Below are positions 42,655 to 51,488 of a stretch of 64,000 bases of DNA, one piece after another. The first letter of the stretch is position 1, and each line of letters starts with the position of its first letter. The DNA is from CAYLHB01 sp041908795. Lineage in GTDB: Bacteria > Patescibacteriota > Minisyncoccia > Phycocordibacterales > UBA12088. The notes beneath the pieces are model-generated. The model searched no databases, was not told where the DNA came from, and saw only the letters and a program-made list of their open reading frames with translations. The translations under genes were made by a program, and so were the position numbers. The stretch is from assembly GCA_041908795.1 (NCBI GenBank), contig JAYRER010000048.1:41807-105806 (forward strand), read 5' to 3'.

Positions 42655-44082
42655 TTACCTGTTCTCCTTGTGGTGCCCCTTCAGTATGGCATTTTCTGAA
42701 AACCACGTGACAAGTGTGCGTGTGTCCTGTTTCCAATCATGGCTCCCGAGTACGATAACAGCTACCGTTCGGGCCTCGTCGGCAACCGGTACCATAAAGA
42801 GTGCGAGTGAGGTCTGGAGTGCTTCGTCGGTATAACCCAACTTACCACCGAGAAAGTTCGCGTCACGTGCGAGCACGTTTTGGTTTTTCATACTCCATGT
42901 ATCTCCATCGCGGCTCGTAATGGTCATCTCTTTTTCACGTGACATATCAAGGATGAAGCGTCGTTTTTCGTAAAGGTAGCGTGAGAGCGCAAGGAGGTCG
43001 TCTCCCGTTGCGCGACTTTGAGGAGAAATGCCAGACGCGTCCGCAAAGTTGCTATGGTACATACCAATGGCACGCGCGGTATTGTTCATCCTTGCGTAGA
43101 ACATACGCTGACCTTGCGCCAACGCGTAGGCTTCAGCTACTCCATTGTGGCTACGTAAAAGGAGTGGGTAGTAGAGGTCGCCCCCCTCGTAGTGTTCCCC
43201 ACCCTCAACTTGAATGGGTTGGTCGAAGGTACCGAGATCACTCGCAACGATAGCCGTCATGAGCTTCGTAATGGAAGCGATAGGGTACACCTTGTCGGCA
43301 TTCTTCGCGAGATATACATCTCCCGTGATGACATCAGCAATCACAAAAGAGCGTGCGGAGACGGCAGGTGCGTTAATACGTGCTATTTCAATCGGGAGCA
43401 CCGATCGAAGCGAGTCTTCGGGAGGACCGTCGTAGACAAAGACGGGGACACCGCTTGTCGCAAAAGAAAAAAGTTCCCGTGCGTGCTCTGTCGCGATACG
43501 CACCCTGTCACCCGCGTAACTCTCCTCGACCTCCTCACCCTCATCTTGTACTGGCACCCCATGAATGGACATGCCGTCGTAGAACTCGATATCGAACGGT
43601 AAGTACACGTTGCCAACATTTGATGCTCGCCGTTCAGTTTGAGAGCGCACCGCATAAAGACCCTGCTTGAGCGCAAAAGGAGAACCGGCAACACTGCTTC
43701 GCAATACCTCATAGGTGCCGACCACATTGGTATCAAGGTAGGTGGTCACCATGTGAGTTTTGAGGTCAACCACTATATAAGGGCCCGTCCGTGGCATATA
43801 GTCGGCCGCGGTGGTGTAGCGAATAGCACTACTAAAGGGCCCCTTTGTGTCGAGATTTGCACGACGCTCAATGGTGGCGCGCACTTCCTCTACAAGCGGA
43901 GCGTCGAGCGCGCGCGCTTCTTCGTGTGCCTGCGCATCTTCGTTGAAAGTGTTTTTGCCCACGGCAAGCACGGTCGCGTACGCGCCAGCACATAAAAAGA
44001 TTATAACCGCCATGAGCTTGAGTGAGAACGCAAAGCTGCGCGTGTCAAAAAAAAATGAGTTCATGTTGGATTGCGCGTTCAT
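42655..44082 (-). CDS. D-Ala-D-Ala carboxypeptidase fused to an inactivated L,D-transpeptidase-like domain
   Basis: 475 residues from the ATG at 44082. One N-terminal membrane helix (LMAVIIFLCAGAYATVLAV). Residues about 100-217 match a YkuD fold (YIVVDLKTHMVTTYLD, GMSIHGVPV, HARELFSFATSGVPVFVY), but the SHGCxR active-site motif reads SYAGDRVRI, so the catalytic Cys and His are gone. Residues about 245-470 are a peptidase S11: S270-x-x-K273 in PIASITK, SHN at 311-313, and KLG in place of KTG at 414-416. It should trim peptidoglycan stem peptides outside the membrane; the dead domain may bind wall or partner. An upstream frame extension is unlikely, as it overlaps the divergent promoter. Confidence 0.85.
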   Translation of the reverse strand: MNAQSNMNSFFFDTRSFAFSLKLMAVIIFLCAGAYATVLAVGKNTFNEDAQAHEEARALDAPLVEEVRATIERRANLDTKGPFSSAIRYTTAADYMPRTGPYIVVDLKTHMVTTYLDTNVVGTYEVLRSSVAGSPFALKQGLYAVRSQTERRASNVGNVYLPFDIEFYDGMSIHGVPVQDEGEEVEESYAGDRVRIATEHARELFSFATSGVPVFVYDGPPEDSLRSVLPIEIARINAPAVSARSFVIADVITGDVYLAKNADKVYPIASITKLMTAIVASDLGTFDQPIQVEGGEHYEGGDLYYPLLLRSHNGVAEAYALAQGQRMFYARMNNTARAIGMYHSNFADASGISPQSRATGDDLLALSRYLYEKRRFILDMSREKEMTITSRDGDTWSMKNQNVLARDANFLGGKLGYTDEALQTSLALFMVPVADEARTVAVIVLGSHDWKQDTRTLVTWFSENAILKGHHKENR

Positions 44083-44089
44083 TCTATCA

Positions 44090-44095
44090 TATACT
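44090..44095 (+). promoter_or_regulatory. -10 box, leaderless promoter (HIT gene)
   Basis: TATACT, 7 bases, ATG at 44103. The same bases contain a minus-strand TATGAT box for the divergent carboxypeptidase gene, so the two -10 regions overlap. Confidence 0.6.
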
Positions 44096-44102
44096 CGTGT
44101 AG

Positions 44103-44519
44103 ATGGAGGAAACCATTTTTGCAAAAATTGTACGACGTGAGATACCTGCCGAAATTCTGTATGAAAACGACACCACACTCGCATTCCTCGACGTGAAGTC
44201 CGTGAACCCAGGTCACACGCTAGTGATACCGAAACAATGGAGCAGAAACATGCTCACAATTGCCCCTACAGAGTGGGTGCACGTGATGGAGACGGTGCGT
44301 ATGCTCGCACCAATACTTATAAGGGCAGTTGGTGCAAGTGGTGTTAATCTTATGATGAATAACGAACCCTCGGCAGGACAACTTATCTTCCACAGCCATG
44401 TCCACATCATTCCCCGTTTTGTGAAAGACGGCTTCGAGCACTGGCCGGGCACATCGTATCAAGAGGGACAGATGGCACGTGTCGCAGGTACCATCCGTTC
44501 CGCACTCGCATCTTCATGA
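44103..44519 (+). CDS. HIT-family nucleotide hydrolase/transferase
   Basis: 138 residues. MEETIFAKIVRREIPAEILY is the usual HIT start and HSHVHIIPRF contains the HxHxHxx histidine triad. Such Hint-like proteins hydrolyse adenosine phosphoramidates or related nucleotides. Leaderless promoter and terminator make it a one-gene unit. Confidence 0.93.
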   Translation: MEETIFAKIVRREIPAEILYENDTTLAFLDVKSVNPGHTLVIPKQWSRNMLTIAPTEWVHVMETVRMLAPILIRAVGASGVNLMMNNEPSAGQLIFHSHVHIIPRFVKDGFEHWPGTSYQEGQMARVAGTIRSALASS

Positions 44520-44527
44520 ACAGCGAG

Positions 44528-44564
44528 CACCGCCCTAGTGGGGCGGTGTTGCGTTGTGTATTTT
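44528..44564 (+). terminator. intrinsic terminator (HIT gene)
   Basis: CACCGCCC and GGGCGGTG with a 5-base loop, then a U/G-rich stretch ending TTTT. The stop of the convergent gene lies within it. Confidence 0.7.
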
Positions 44565-44981
44565 GATGGCCCTCTCAATCACCTTGCACATTTTTTGCAT
44601 TGTTATCAATGCAGCTTTGGTATTGACGCCCTCTTTTATTGTGAAGCCACCCGCACGTTGCGCTTTCACATGCTTGACCAAGTTTGGAAAAGAATTTTTC
44701 AAATCTAGGTTTTTCGCATACGTGCGCTTGAACGGTGGAAAGCCATTACAGCAACATCCCAGTCGTCGCGCATCATTATTGTGGAGTAGTATGAGTACCT
44801 GTGACTCGAAAAGAAGACAGACAATCGTTCCTCTCTCTGGCAACGACTCAAAAATAACCTCTACCAAATCGTCTCCCTTTTCGAACTCGACAATGGTAAA
44901 AGTGATTCCCTGATCTAGCACCGCTTTCACTTTCAATCCCGCAATCTCAGTGTCGACGTCGTTCACGCAGTGTATCTGCAT
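44535..44981 (-). CDS. hypothetical protein
   Basis: 148 residues, soluble. The N-terminal half is a run of likely beta strands (ITFTIVEFEKGDDLVEVIF), then ARRLGCCCNGFPPF with three adjacent cysteines, then a basic helical tail. No family recognised. GGAAAG lies 6 bases before the ATG. AT-richer than neighbours. The CCC motif could bind metal, but this is a guess. Confidence 0.5.
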   Translation of the reverse strand: MQIHCVNDVDTEIAGLKVKAVLDQGITFTIVEFEKGDDLVEVIFESLPERGTIVCLLFESQVLILLHNNDARRLGCCCNGFPPFKRTYAKNLDLKNSFPNLVKHVKAQRAGGFTIKEGVNTKAALITMQKMCKVIERAIKIHNATPPH

Positions 44982-45024
44982 CTACTTCTTTCCATACTCC
45001 AAGAACTGACAACAAATGCTGATA

Positions 45025-45645
45025 CTAAATGTTTCCTTCACCCGTGTCAACGTGCCTTTTCAACACGACGTACAGCACGAGAGCAGCACATACTGCCCCG
45101 AGTCCGTTTGCCACAAGATCTATTGCGGTATTTACGTAGCCACCGACTCCTGTTGCAGGAGCGAGCGAGTAGGCAATAAACTCAACCACCTCGTTGAGCG
45201 CACCAAGTCCCATACTCGCAAGCGCGGCTATGCTCGCCACAACACCCACTCTCACTCCTTTGCGCATACTTGGAGCGAGTAGGTACCAACACACAAACGT
45301 TGACACAAAGAACCCATAGAAGTGGAGCACTTGATCGTACTTAAGTACGTAGTCATCTCCCGAGCTCCATACCTCAAAAAATCGGTAGCGGTAGAGCACT
45401 CCATACTCGGTCGCAATACCACCTCCGGCAAGATGCCCAAGTCCCCAAAGCGAGAGAAGTCCGAGTAACCACACAGGAAACTTGGTGCGCCTAAGAGTAA
45501 GTGCGATTATAAGACCAAGTACGAGTATTTGTCCCACGTACCCCAAGAACTCATAGTTTTTGTGTGTCACAAACTGTAATGTGAAAGGTACAAGGTAGAG
45601 AAGGTTGAACAAAAGAACGAAGAGGTGTGAGCGAGTGAACATCAT
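45025..45645 (-). CDS. multi-spanning membrane protein (DUF2238/YjdF-like)
   Basis: 206 residues with about six helices. GLGALNEVVEFIAYSL and IDLVANGLGAVCAALVLYVV resemble the conserved E..E and D..AN..GA motifs of the YjdF/DUF2238 family, whose role is unknown. Two adjacent ATG codons (45645 and 45642) are possible starts; TAACAT lies close upstream. Confidence 0.6.
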   Translation of the reverse strand: MMFTRSHLFVLLFNLLYLVPFTLQFVTHKNYEFLGYVGQILVLGLIIALTLRRTKFPVWLLGLLSLWGLGHLAGGGIATEYGVLYRYRFFEVWSSGDDYVLKYDQVLHFYGFFVSTFVCWYLLAPSMRKGVRVGVVASIAALASMGLGALNEVVEFIAYSLAPATGVGGYVNTAIDLVANGLGAVCAALVLYVVLKRHVDTGEGNI

Positions 45646-45681
45646 AGAAATGTTACGTTAGACGGGTATGTGGGTTCTTGC

Positions 45682-45699
45682 CGCACTATATGTAGTGCG
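45682..45699 (-). terminator. possible hairpin after pgk
   Basis: CGCACTA and TAGTGCG with a 4-base loop in the gap behind pgk; no U tract. Confidence 0.3.
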
Positions 45700-45748
45700 C
45701 TCTGTACCAAGAATCAAAAATTCGTAATTTCTAATTGGTGAGGCGAGG

Positions 45749-46891
45749 TTACGGGTGAGGTGATGCAATGAGTGCGTCGATCCCGGGAAGCTTTCCATCG
45801 ACAAGGTAGTCGAGCATCGCACCACCGCCTGTCGAGAGAAAACCATACCTATCGGCCAAACCAAGCGCGCGAATGGATGCAACGGTGTCCCCACCACCAA
45901 CAACAGAGTGCGCGTCGGAGTCCGCCAAAATCTGTGCAACACTTTCTGTTTGGTCGGCAAACCCTTTCTCGTAGTTCCCAAGAGGACCATTCCAGAGCAC
46001 AAACTTCGCTCGCCGCATACGCATTCCAAGCTCGGTCACCGTCTCCGGCCCACAGTCTACTATGGTATCCTCCGCCGCCACATCCTGCGGCTTTTTTACA
46101 TAAATCCCTTGTGGGCCCGTAACTGTCACATCAATCGGAAGCACCACCTTACCACTCGCCAGGAATGGAGCGACCGCTTCCGGTCGTTCAGAGAGCATGG
46201 AACGACCAACCTCGAATCCCTGCACCTTGAAGAAATCGTTCGCGAGTGCGCCACCCACAAATACCTCATCGTAGCGGTTAAGCGCCGCACCCAAAAGTGG
46301 TTCCTTTGTCTCAAACTTTGCCCCGCCTAGTATGAGGAGCGAGGGCGATTCGGGTGAGAGCGCTCGAGTGAGTTCATTGATTTCCCTCTCCAATAAGAGT
46401 CCCGCAACACTTGGTACACGTGCGGGAACACCCACCACAGAAGCAGCCGGTCTGTGGGTGACTCCGAAGGCATCGTTTACAAAATAGTCTGCAAACGAAG
46501 CAAGCTTTTCAGAAAATCCATCGTTGTTTTCCTTCTCCCCCGCGTCACGACGCAAGTTTTCAAGGAGAAGCACACTCCCCGGTATAAGTGCCTCAATAGC
46601 GGTTCGCGCTTGCTCTCCCACAAGGTCGTCGCAAAACTGTACGCTCGGAATGAGCTCTTTGAGCACCACATAGACCGGCAACAGCGACTCGCTTGGCTCC
46701 CGGCCAAGGTGCGCGATGAGTACCACTTTCGCTTTTCGCTCCATGAGTTGCGTAATGGTTGGGACCGCAGATTCGATACGAAAACGGTCTCCCGCCACAC
46801 CATCCTTGACAGGCACGTTAAACTCAACACGTACAAGAACTCGTTTTCCGGTGATATCTGGGAGATCGCGCAATGTTCGAAAATTTAGCAT
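45749..46891 (-). CDS. pgk: phosphoglycerate kinase
   Basis: 380 residues. KRVLVRVEFNVPVKDG is the signature start, VVLIAHLGREPS the substrate-binding block, and KFVLWNGPLGNYEKGFADQT plus SVVGGGDTVASIRALG the nucleotide-binding C-domain. It makes ATP from 1,3-bisphosphoglycerate. It follows tpiA by 10 bases, so the two glycolytic enzymes are one unit. Confidence 0.96.
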   Translation of the reverse strand: MLNFRTLRDLPDITGKRVLVRVEFNVPVKDGVAGDRFRIESAVPTITQLMERKAKVVLIAHLGREPSESLLPVYVVLKELIPSVQFCDDLVGEQARTAIEALIPGSVLLLENLRRDAGEKENNDGFSEKLASFADYFVNDAFGVTHRPAASVVGVPARVPSVAGLLLEREINELTRALSPESPSLLILGGAKFETKEPLLGAALNRYDEVFVGGALANDFFKVQGFEVGRSMLSERPEAVAPFLASGKVVLPIDVTVTGPQGIYVKKPQDVAAEDTIVDCGPETVTELGMRMRRAKFVLWNGPLGNYEKGFADQTESVAQILADSDAHSVVGGGDTVASIRALGLADRYGFLSTGGGAMLDYLVDGKLPGIDALIASPHP

Positions 46892-46901
46892 AGATCGTTC
46901 A

Positions 46902-47663
46902 TTACAGATTATTTACATTATTGATAATTGCACTGAATTCCATCGGTGTAAGAGACGCACTCCCCACCAGGAGCCCCTCCACTCCTCCCTCTTTAATAAA
47001 CCTTGCCGCATTATCCGCCTTGACCGCGCCACCGTAAAGTACCTGCACCTTTCTGGCCGCTTTCCTGCTGTACTTCTCGGTTATCAGCTTCTTTATATAG
47101 AGTGTCATTTCAAGAAGCGCATCGGGAGTAATCGCTTCTTCCGCCAATTTCCCAATGGTCCATAGGGGCTCATAGGCAATGAAGAGACGAGAAAGTTCCC
47201 GTTCTGTAAGCGGGGAGAGTGCGGAGAGAAGTTGGTCTCGCACTTCGTGCATGTATGCACCGTCGGCTCTGCGCTCACGCTCACCGATGCAGAGTACCGC
47301 CTTCATTCCAGCACGCACCGTACGTAGCACTTTGACAGCAACCACCTCACTTGTTTCACCCAGCGCACGACGCTCACTGTGTCCGATGAGTATATGGGTG
47401 ACCCCGTAAGGCTTGAGCATGTCGGTGCTTATCTCACCGGTGTACGGACCCTGCTTCTCATGCGATACGGTCTGTGCACCCCAGAAAAAACCCGGTTTCT
47501 TACACCACTTGGTGAGTTCCGGAATGAACACCACTGGCGGAGCAAGTACCACCTCAACGTGCAGAGCTTTGCGCACGGTGGTGCGTATACCCTGCACTGT
47601 ATATTTCGCATCATCCAAAGTGAGTGGGTTCTCCTTCCAGTTTGCAACCACAATACGCTTCAT
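46902..47663 (-). CDS. tpiA: triose-phosphate isomerase
   Basis: 253 residues. VVANWKENPLT (catalytic Lys), HILIGHSERRALGET (catalytic His), LFIAYEPLWTIGK (catalytic Glu, WTIGK in place of WAIGTG) and VQVLYGGAVKADNA (phosphate loop). Interconverts dihydroxyacetone phosphate and glyceraldehyde 3-phosphate. TACACT lies 6 bases before the ATG, within the gap behind the pilus operon. Confidence 0.95.
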   Translation of the reverse strand: MKRIVVANWKENPLTLDDAKYTVQGIRTTVRKALHVEVVLAPPVVFIPELTKWCKKPGFFWGAQTVSHEKQGPYTGEISTDMLKPYGVTHILIGHSERRALGETSEVVAVKVLRTVRAGMKAVLCIGERERRADGAYMHEVRDQLLSALSPLTERELSRLFIAYEPLWTIGKLAEEAITPDALLEMTLYIKKLITEKYSRKAARKVQVLYGGAVKADNAARFIKEGGVEGLLVGSASLTPMEFSAIINNVNNL

Positions 47664-47669
47664 GCAGGT

Positions 47670-47675
47670 AGTGTA
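47670..47675 (-). promoter_or_regulatory. -10 box, leaderless promoter (tpiA-pgk)
   Basis: TACACT, 6 bases, ATG at 47663. It starts right before the end of the upstream pilus operon. Confidence 0.5.
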
Positions 47676-47680
47676 CCGCG

Positions 47681-49147
47681 CTAAAAGATCTCATACCACC
47701 CCACATAGCGAAAGTCAGGAGACGTGAATGGAGTAAGAGGTGGTGGGCTCTTCGCAAGGGTGCGGTCATAGTAGTCGTACCGTTGTTGAAACCCTTGCGT
47801 GAATGCCCCAAGGTTGTTGACCCATTTTGTTGCAGTGCGCAGCTTACTAACCACAGTACCGTTTGTGGTGAGCGTACTACGCTGTTTACGTGCGGTGTAG
47901 TTGACTCCATTGATATTAGATACATTTCCGTATGAATTCCTCCCGTACGCACCCGTCTGTGCGAAAAAAACTCCATTCAACTCCATATTGTCGGGCACAT
48001 AGAGCGGTATGAGTACGTGACGCTCAGCGAGTGCAGTGAGGCCGGTATTCTCCGTAGTGGTTGAGTAGGTGATGTTGTTGAGTAAATAAATGTCAGGTGA
48101 AGGTGTGTCGGTATCATTCGCAACCACGGTTACCGGTCCCGCAACAACACCTTGAAGCCACACACGATCCTCGACATAAATGAGGCCACAAGCACCAGGG
48201 AGCGGATAGTTCGCAATGAACTGCCGTTTTGTTGTTGGGTCTCCAAGAAGCTCAGGTAGTGTTACGCTAACATTTGAGGGCAAAGTGCTCGTGATCCAAT
48301 TTATACTTGTGACACGGTACACATCTACAGTCCTGTTACTTTTGAGCACAAGCTGGTACCCAAACCTCGACACATCATCGGAGTCCTTTCCAAGGAAAAT
48401 ACCACTCGTCGAGGCGATCTCCTCCATTTCATCAAAATCAAAATTGAAGTTTGTGAATGATATATCCGACGCGGGGAACTGCCAAAGTTCTGGGTGAAGA
48501 CCAGTGCCATATACACCTGGCGCATTTGAACCTGATGTACAGCCACCCAAACCCCCCAAGTCGCATGAAGACGAGGCAACTTTGCTTGATACGGTGGACC
48601 GATTATCGGCCTCCATCCGGATAAGTGAGTTTCCATGGTAAGGTCCAATGATAATTCGGTCAGCTCCCACACGCACCGGAGAGTCGACAATGTAGCTGTA
48701 ATCAGCTACCGTGGGACGTGCTATGCGTGCAGTTACCACACGTTGCACGTTTGGATTTTCGGTGGTCCATCCGGTCGAGGTTGCCTCCACAACTTGCACC
48801 TTACCACACTGTACCTTGCCTCCAATCTCAAGTGAATACTGCCCGAAGACACTGCTTTCTGGATCTGCGTAATCCTTCACATAGGGACCCGGACCGCCGG
48901 TACCATCTTGAATGTCTTCAGGAAAGTGGGAGAGGCGCCAACGATAGTACTCCATACCCGCTTCGGCAACCTGAAGTGCCCGACCACCCTCAATGTTTTG
49001 TGCAAGGTATGAGCGCTGTTGAGCGAGGTATGCCACCAATGACGTAAGGAGTAGACCAAACACAGCCGCAAAAATTAAGGTGAGCACAATCATGCTGCCG
49101 CTATTGCGCGTCACCAGTACGCGATGCTTTTTAGAATTAGTATGCAT
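47681..49147 (-). CDS. PilX-like pilus-associated protein
   Basis: 488 residues. The N-terminus (GSMIVLTLIFAAVFGLLLTS) resembles PilX-type minor pilins that lack the usual GF(T/S)LIE cleavage motif, followed by the helix QNIEGGRALQVAEAGMEYYR. The remaining 400 residues are beta-rich and extracellular, with a disulphide candidate (CDLGGLGGC). It is the last gene of the pilus operon and overlaps the pilin gene upstream by 11 bases. Likely a large tip or accessory subunit (inference). Confidence 0.7.
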   Translation of the reverse strand: MHTNSKKHRVLVTRNSGSMIVLTLIFAAVFGLLLTSLVAYLAQQRSYLAQNIEGGRALQVAEAGMEYYRWRLSHFPEDIQDGTGGPGPYVKDYADPESSVFGQYSLEIGGKVQCGKVQVVEATSTGWTTENPNVQRVVTARIARPTVADYSYIVDSPVRVGADRIIIGPYHGNSLIRMEADNRSTVSSKVASSSCDLGGLGGCTSGSNAPGVYGTGLHPELWQFPASDISFTNFNFDFDEMEEIASTSGIFLGKDSDDVSRFGYQLVLKSNRTVDVYRVTSINWITSTLPSNVSVTLPELLGDPTTKRQFIANYPLPGACGLIYVEDRVWLQGVVAGPVTVVANDTDTPSPDIYLLNNITYSTTTENTGLTALAERHVLIPLYVPDNMELNGVFFAQTGAYGRNSYGNVSNINGVNYTARKQRSTLTTNGTVVSKLRTATKWVNNLGAFTQGFQQRYDYYDRTLAKSPPPLTPFTSPDFRYVGWYEIF

Positions 49148-49739
49148 CTCTGAGATTGCGAATTGAAGCACCGGAGCGAAGAGTTGTGTCACCTATCTGC
49201 CGCCCCGCACTACTGGTGACCACGAGCTCAATTACCACACCCCGCACGTCAAGAATATCACTACCGAGTGTTACCTCGACCGCTTCACTATCATAGTACC
49301 TGAAAAGAGGGATCCCACGGGCAGAATTATTCACACCGGTAACCACCGTAGTCCAAACCTCGTTCCCAATGGGATAACTTGAAGTTGCGGTCGGTTCAAT
49401 AATGCCCCGCTCAAGGGTGGTATTGGTGAGTCGATATTGCACCCGTTCGATTCCAATATCGCCATCTACGTCCGCAAAAAATATAAGAGTCGAGCTTGCA
49501 ATGGTTGTGAGTGGGTAGGACCCGTCATCCCCATACACGGAAGAACGTACCTGGCGCGTAATGGTCTGCACCTGACGCGTAGCATCTGAAAGTGCGAGTG
49601 AGGAGGCGAACTGGTGTCCGTGAGTACGGTAAAGAAACGCGATAGCTTCATACAGCATTGCAGTTACCATTGAGAACACTGCAATAAAAACAAGCATTTC
49701 AATGAGCGTCATTCCACGTAGACCGGGTCGAATGTTCAT
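49137..49739 (-). CDS. type IV pilin-like protein (prepilin cleavage motif)
   Basis: 200 residues. The type III signal G-MTLIEMLVFIAVFSMVTAM is canonical, with Glu at mature position 5; PilD would cleave after Gly9. A beta-rich globular domain follows (QTITRQVRSSVYGDDGSY). A minor pilin of the PilW/GspJ kind is likely. The spacing to the upstream gene is 2 bases. Confidence 0.85.
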   Translation of the reverse strand: MNIRPGLRGMTLIEMLVFIAVFSMVTAMLYEAIAFLYRTHGHQFASSLALSDATRQVQTITRQVRSSVYGDDGSYPLTTIASSTLIFFADVDGDIGIERVQYRLTNTTLERGIIEPTATSSYPIGNEVWTTVVTGVNNSARGIPLFRYYDSEAVEVTLGSDILDVRGVVIELVVTSSAGRQIGDTTLRSGASIRNLRDAY

Positions 49740-49741
49740 AC

Positions 49742-51487
49742 TTAGACTTCAAGCACCATATCCTTTGTGGTGTAACCAGATACTGTGATTGAAGTTGTCG
49801 TCGCCTGGTGACCGGGTGCTCGCACCTCAAGTGTGTAAGTATCAGGTACAAGACCACCAAAGTAGGCTACCCCGCAGTTTCCGCTCGCAGTACCCACTGT
49901 CACACCACCGCGGGTGAGCGTTGCCTCTGCCCGTGGAATGAGCCCTCCCAACGCTGAAGCGACCTGTACTGAAAGAGTATCGGGTGATTGACTCTCGAGC
50001 GAGAAAACAAGATCAACAGGGGTGGCGGGATCAACCACAAGCGGTACAGGAGGACACGCTTCGGCAATTGCGTAGCTGCCGAGTGGGGCCACGTCATATT
50101 GATCCCATTCGATGGTGCTTGAGCTCCATGTACCCATTCCGTTAGTCACGGCCGTAAGCTGCCACTTAGGAATGGGTGAACCTAGTCCATTGGTACCAAT
50201 TGATTTGGTAACACTTGTGAAAGTGAATGGTTCATTGGGGAGCACAGTGTTTGGTTCAAGGTAGGACACGCGCCATTCGTCGATAGTGGGCGTTACCAGC
50301 GAATCGACGGTTTCCAATGTAACGCGTATGCGTATACTTGGATACGCCGTGCTCAGAAGCGGTCCGAGGTCAATTGACGGAGCAGTGAATCCGACGTCGT
50401 TCCCCGGCAGGTCCGTAGCGGGAATAGGAACGAATCCCGCACCCACATCAGCAAGTACCTGGTACCGGATACTGGTACCGACCGGCACATCCTGGAGTGC
50501 GGAAAAGAGTAACCAACTCCCGAGCGTCGCAGGAGTAAATGTTTGTGACTCCGCCGTTCCTGTTGGACTATAGCTACCGAGTGAACTATCTAACTTGAGC
50601 GCCCCACCATCAACTACTGTTCCCGTTTGACTCACAAGTCCGCTTGAGTCAACGAAGGTGTCACGGATTCGATCCCACTGCGGCACCTGCTGTGTGGTAA
50701 CCGAGACTGGAGACACACGATCAATCTTAAGAAAAAGTTCTGTGGTGCTGTTCACAGTAACGGTGAGCGGACTGGGTGATGGGTTAGGATTGCTCGTGGT
50801 TGCCTGGTAGGTCTGCGCAAATGAATAACCGGGTTTTGTCACAAATATCTCATACCCCGTACCCGCCCATGCTCCGGGAAATGACACTGTGCCACTCGCG
50901 TTGGTGAACGTGGTGACATCAACCGATGTCGCCACAACCGTGTTGAGCACATGTACACTCGCACCCTGAACGGGATTGTTGCTCGCGTCGTTCACAACCA
51001 AACGCAGTATCCCTGCGCCAACAAGCGTTTCTTGTGATTTTGGAGCCATGGTTGTGACGAGTGACACACTTTGTGGCCCGATTGGAAGATCGTACGTCAG
51101 CTCAACCTTCACCACCTTGTAATCTGCCGCGAGTGTATCCAGAGCACCAAGTCCATCAGCGGGGTCGTCTACATACTGAATAAACGTGCGTTTCGAATAC
51201 ACCACACCATTGTGAGTAATATCTTCAACCTGTGGAATGGTGCCTGGAGGCAGGCCTCCAACAGTTCCAATTGTGTCAAATGGCATTGCCCGAATTTTCT
51301 CAACCTGCTCGGCGGCAAGTGCGACAGCTGTGGTACGGAGTCTGTTCTGCTCCGCTAGACGTACCGCTCCTTGCAGTGCGGAGAAGATTCCAATAAACAC
51401 AAGAACAAATAGACCGGACCCCACAATGACATCTACAAGTGAAATTCCTGCACGACCATCGGTACGCAACCTTCCGCAGGTTTTCAT
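49742..51487 (-). CDS. large pilin-like protein with carboxypeptidase-regulatory-like domains
   Basis: 581 residues. It begins with GISLVDVIVGSGLFVLVFIG, a PilV-like prepilin segment where mature residue 5 is Asp instead of Glu. Then come at least two CarboxypepD_reg-like beta domains: about 165-250 (ILRLVVNDASNNPVQGASVH, with GYEIFVTKPGYSFA) and about 500-581 (LIPRAEATLTRGGVTVGTAS, with TLEVRAPGHQATTTS). A lectin-like or discoidin-like beta region lies between. Such repeats are common in adhesins, so it may be a tip adhesin of the pilus. Two bases separate it from the next gene. Confidence 0.75.
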   Translation of the reverse strand: MKTCGRLRTDGRAGISLVDVIVGSGLFVLVFIGIFSALQGAVRLAEQNRLRTTAVALAAEQVEKIRAMPFDTIGTVGGLPPGTIPQVEDITHNGVVYSKRTFIQYVDDPADGLGALDTLAADYKVVKVELTYDLPIGPQSVSLVTTMAPKSQETLVGAGILRLVVNDASNNPVQGASVHVLNTVVATSVDVTTFTNASGTVSFPGAWAGTGYEIFVTKPGYSFAQTYQATTSNPNPSPSPLTVTVNSTTELFLKIDRVSPVSVTTQQVPQWDRIRDTFVDSSGLVSQTGTVVDGGALKLDSSLGSYSPTGTAESQTFTPATLGSWLLFSALQDVPVGTSIRYQVLADVGAGFVPIPATDLPGNDVGFTAPSIDLGPLLSTAYPSIRIRVTLETVDSLVTPTIDEWRVSYLEPNTVLPNEPFTFTSVTKSIGTNGLGSPIPKWQLTAVTNGMGTWSSSTIEWDQYDVAPLGSYAIAEACPPVPLVVDPATPVDLVFSLESQSPDTLSVQVASALGGLIPRAEATLTRGGVTVGTASGNCGVAYFGGLVPDTYTLEVRAPGHQATTTSITVSGYTTKDMVLEV

Positions 51488-51488
51488 A

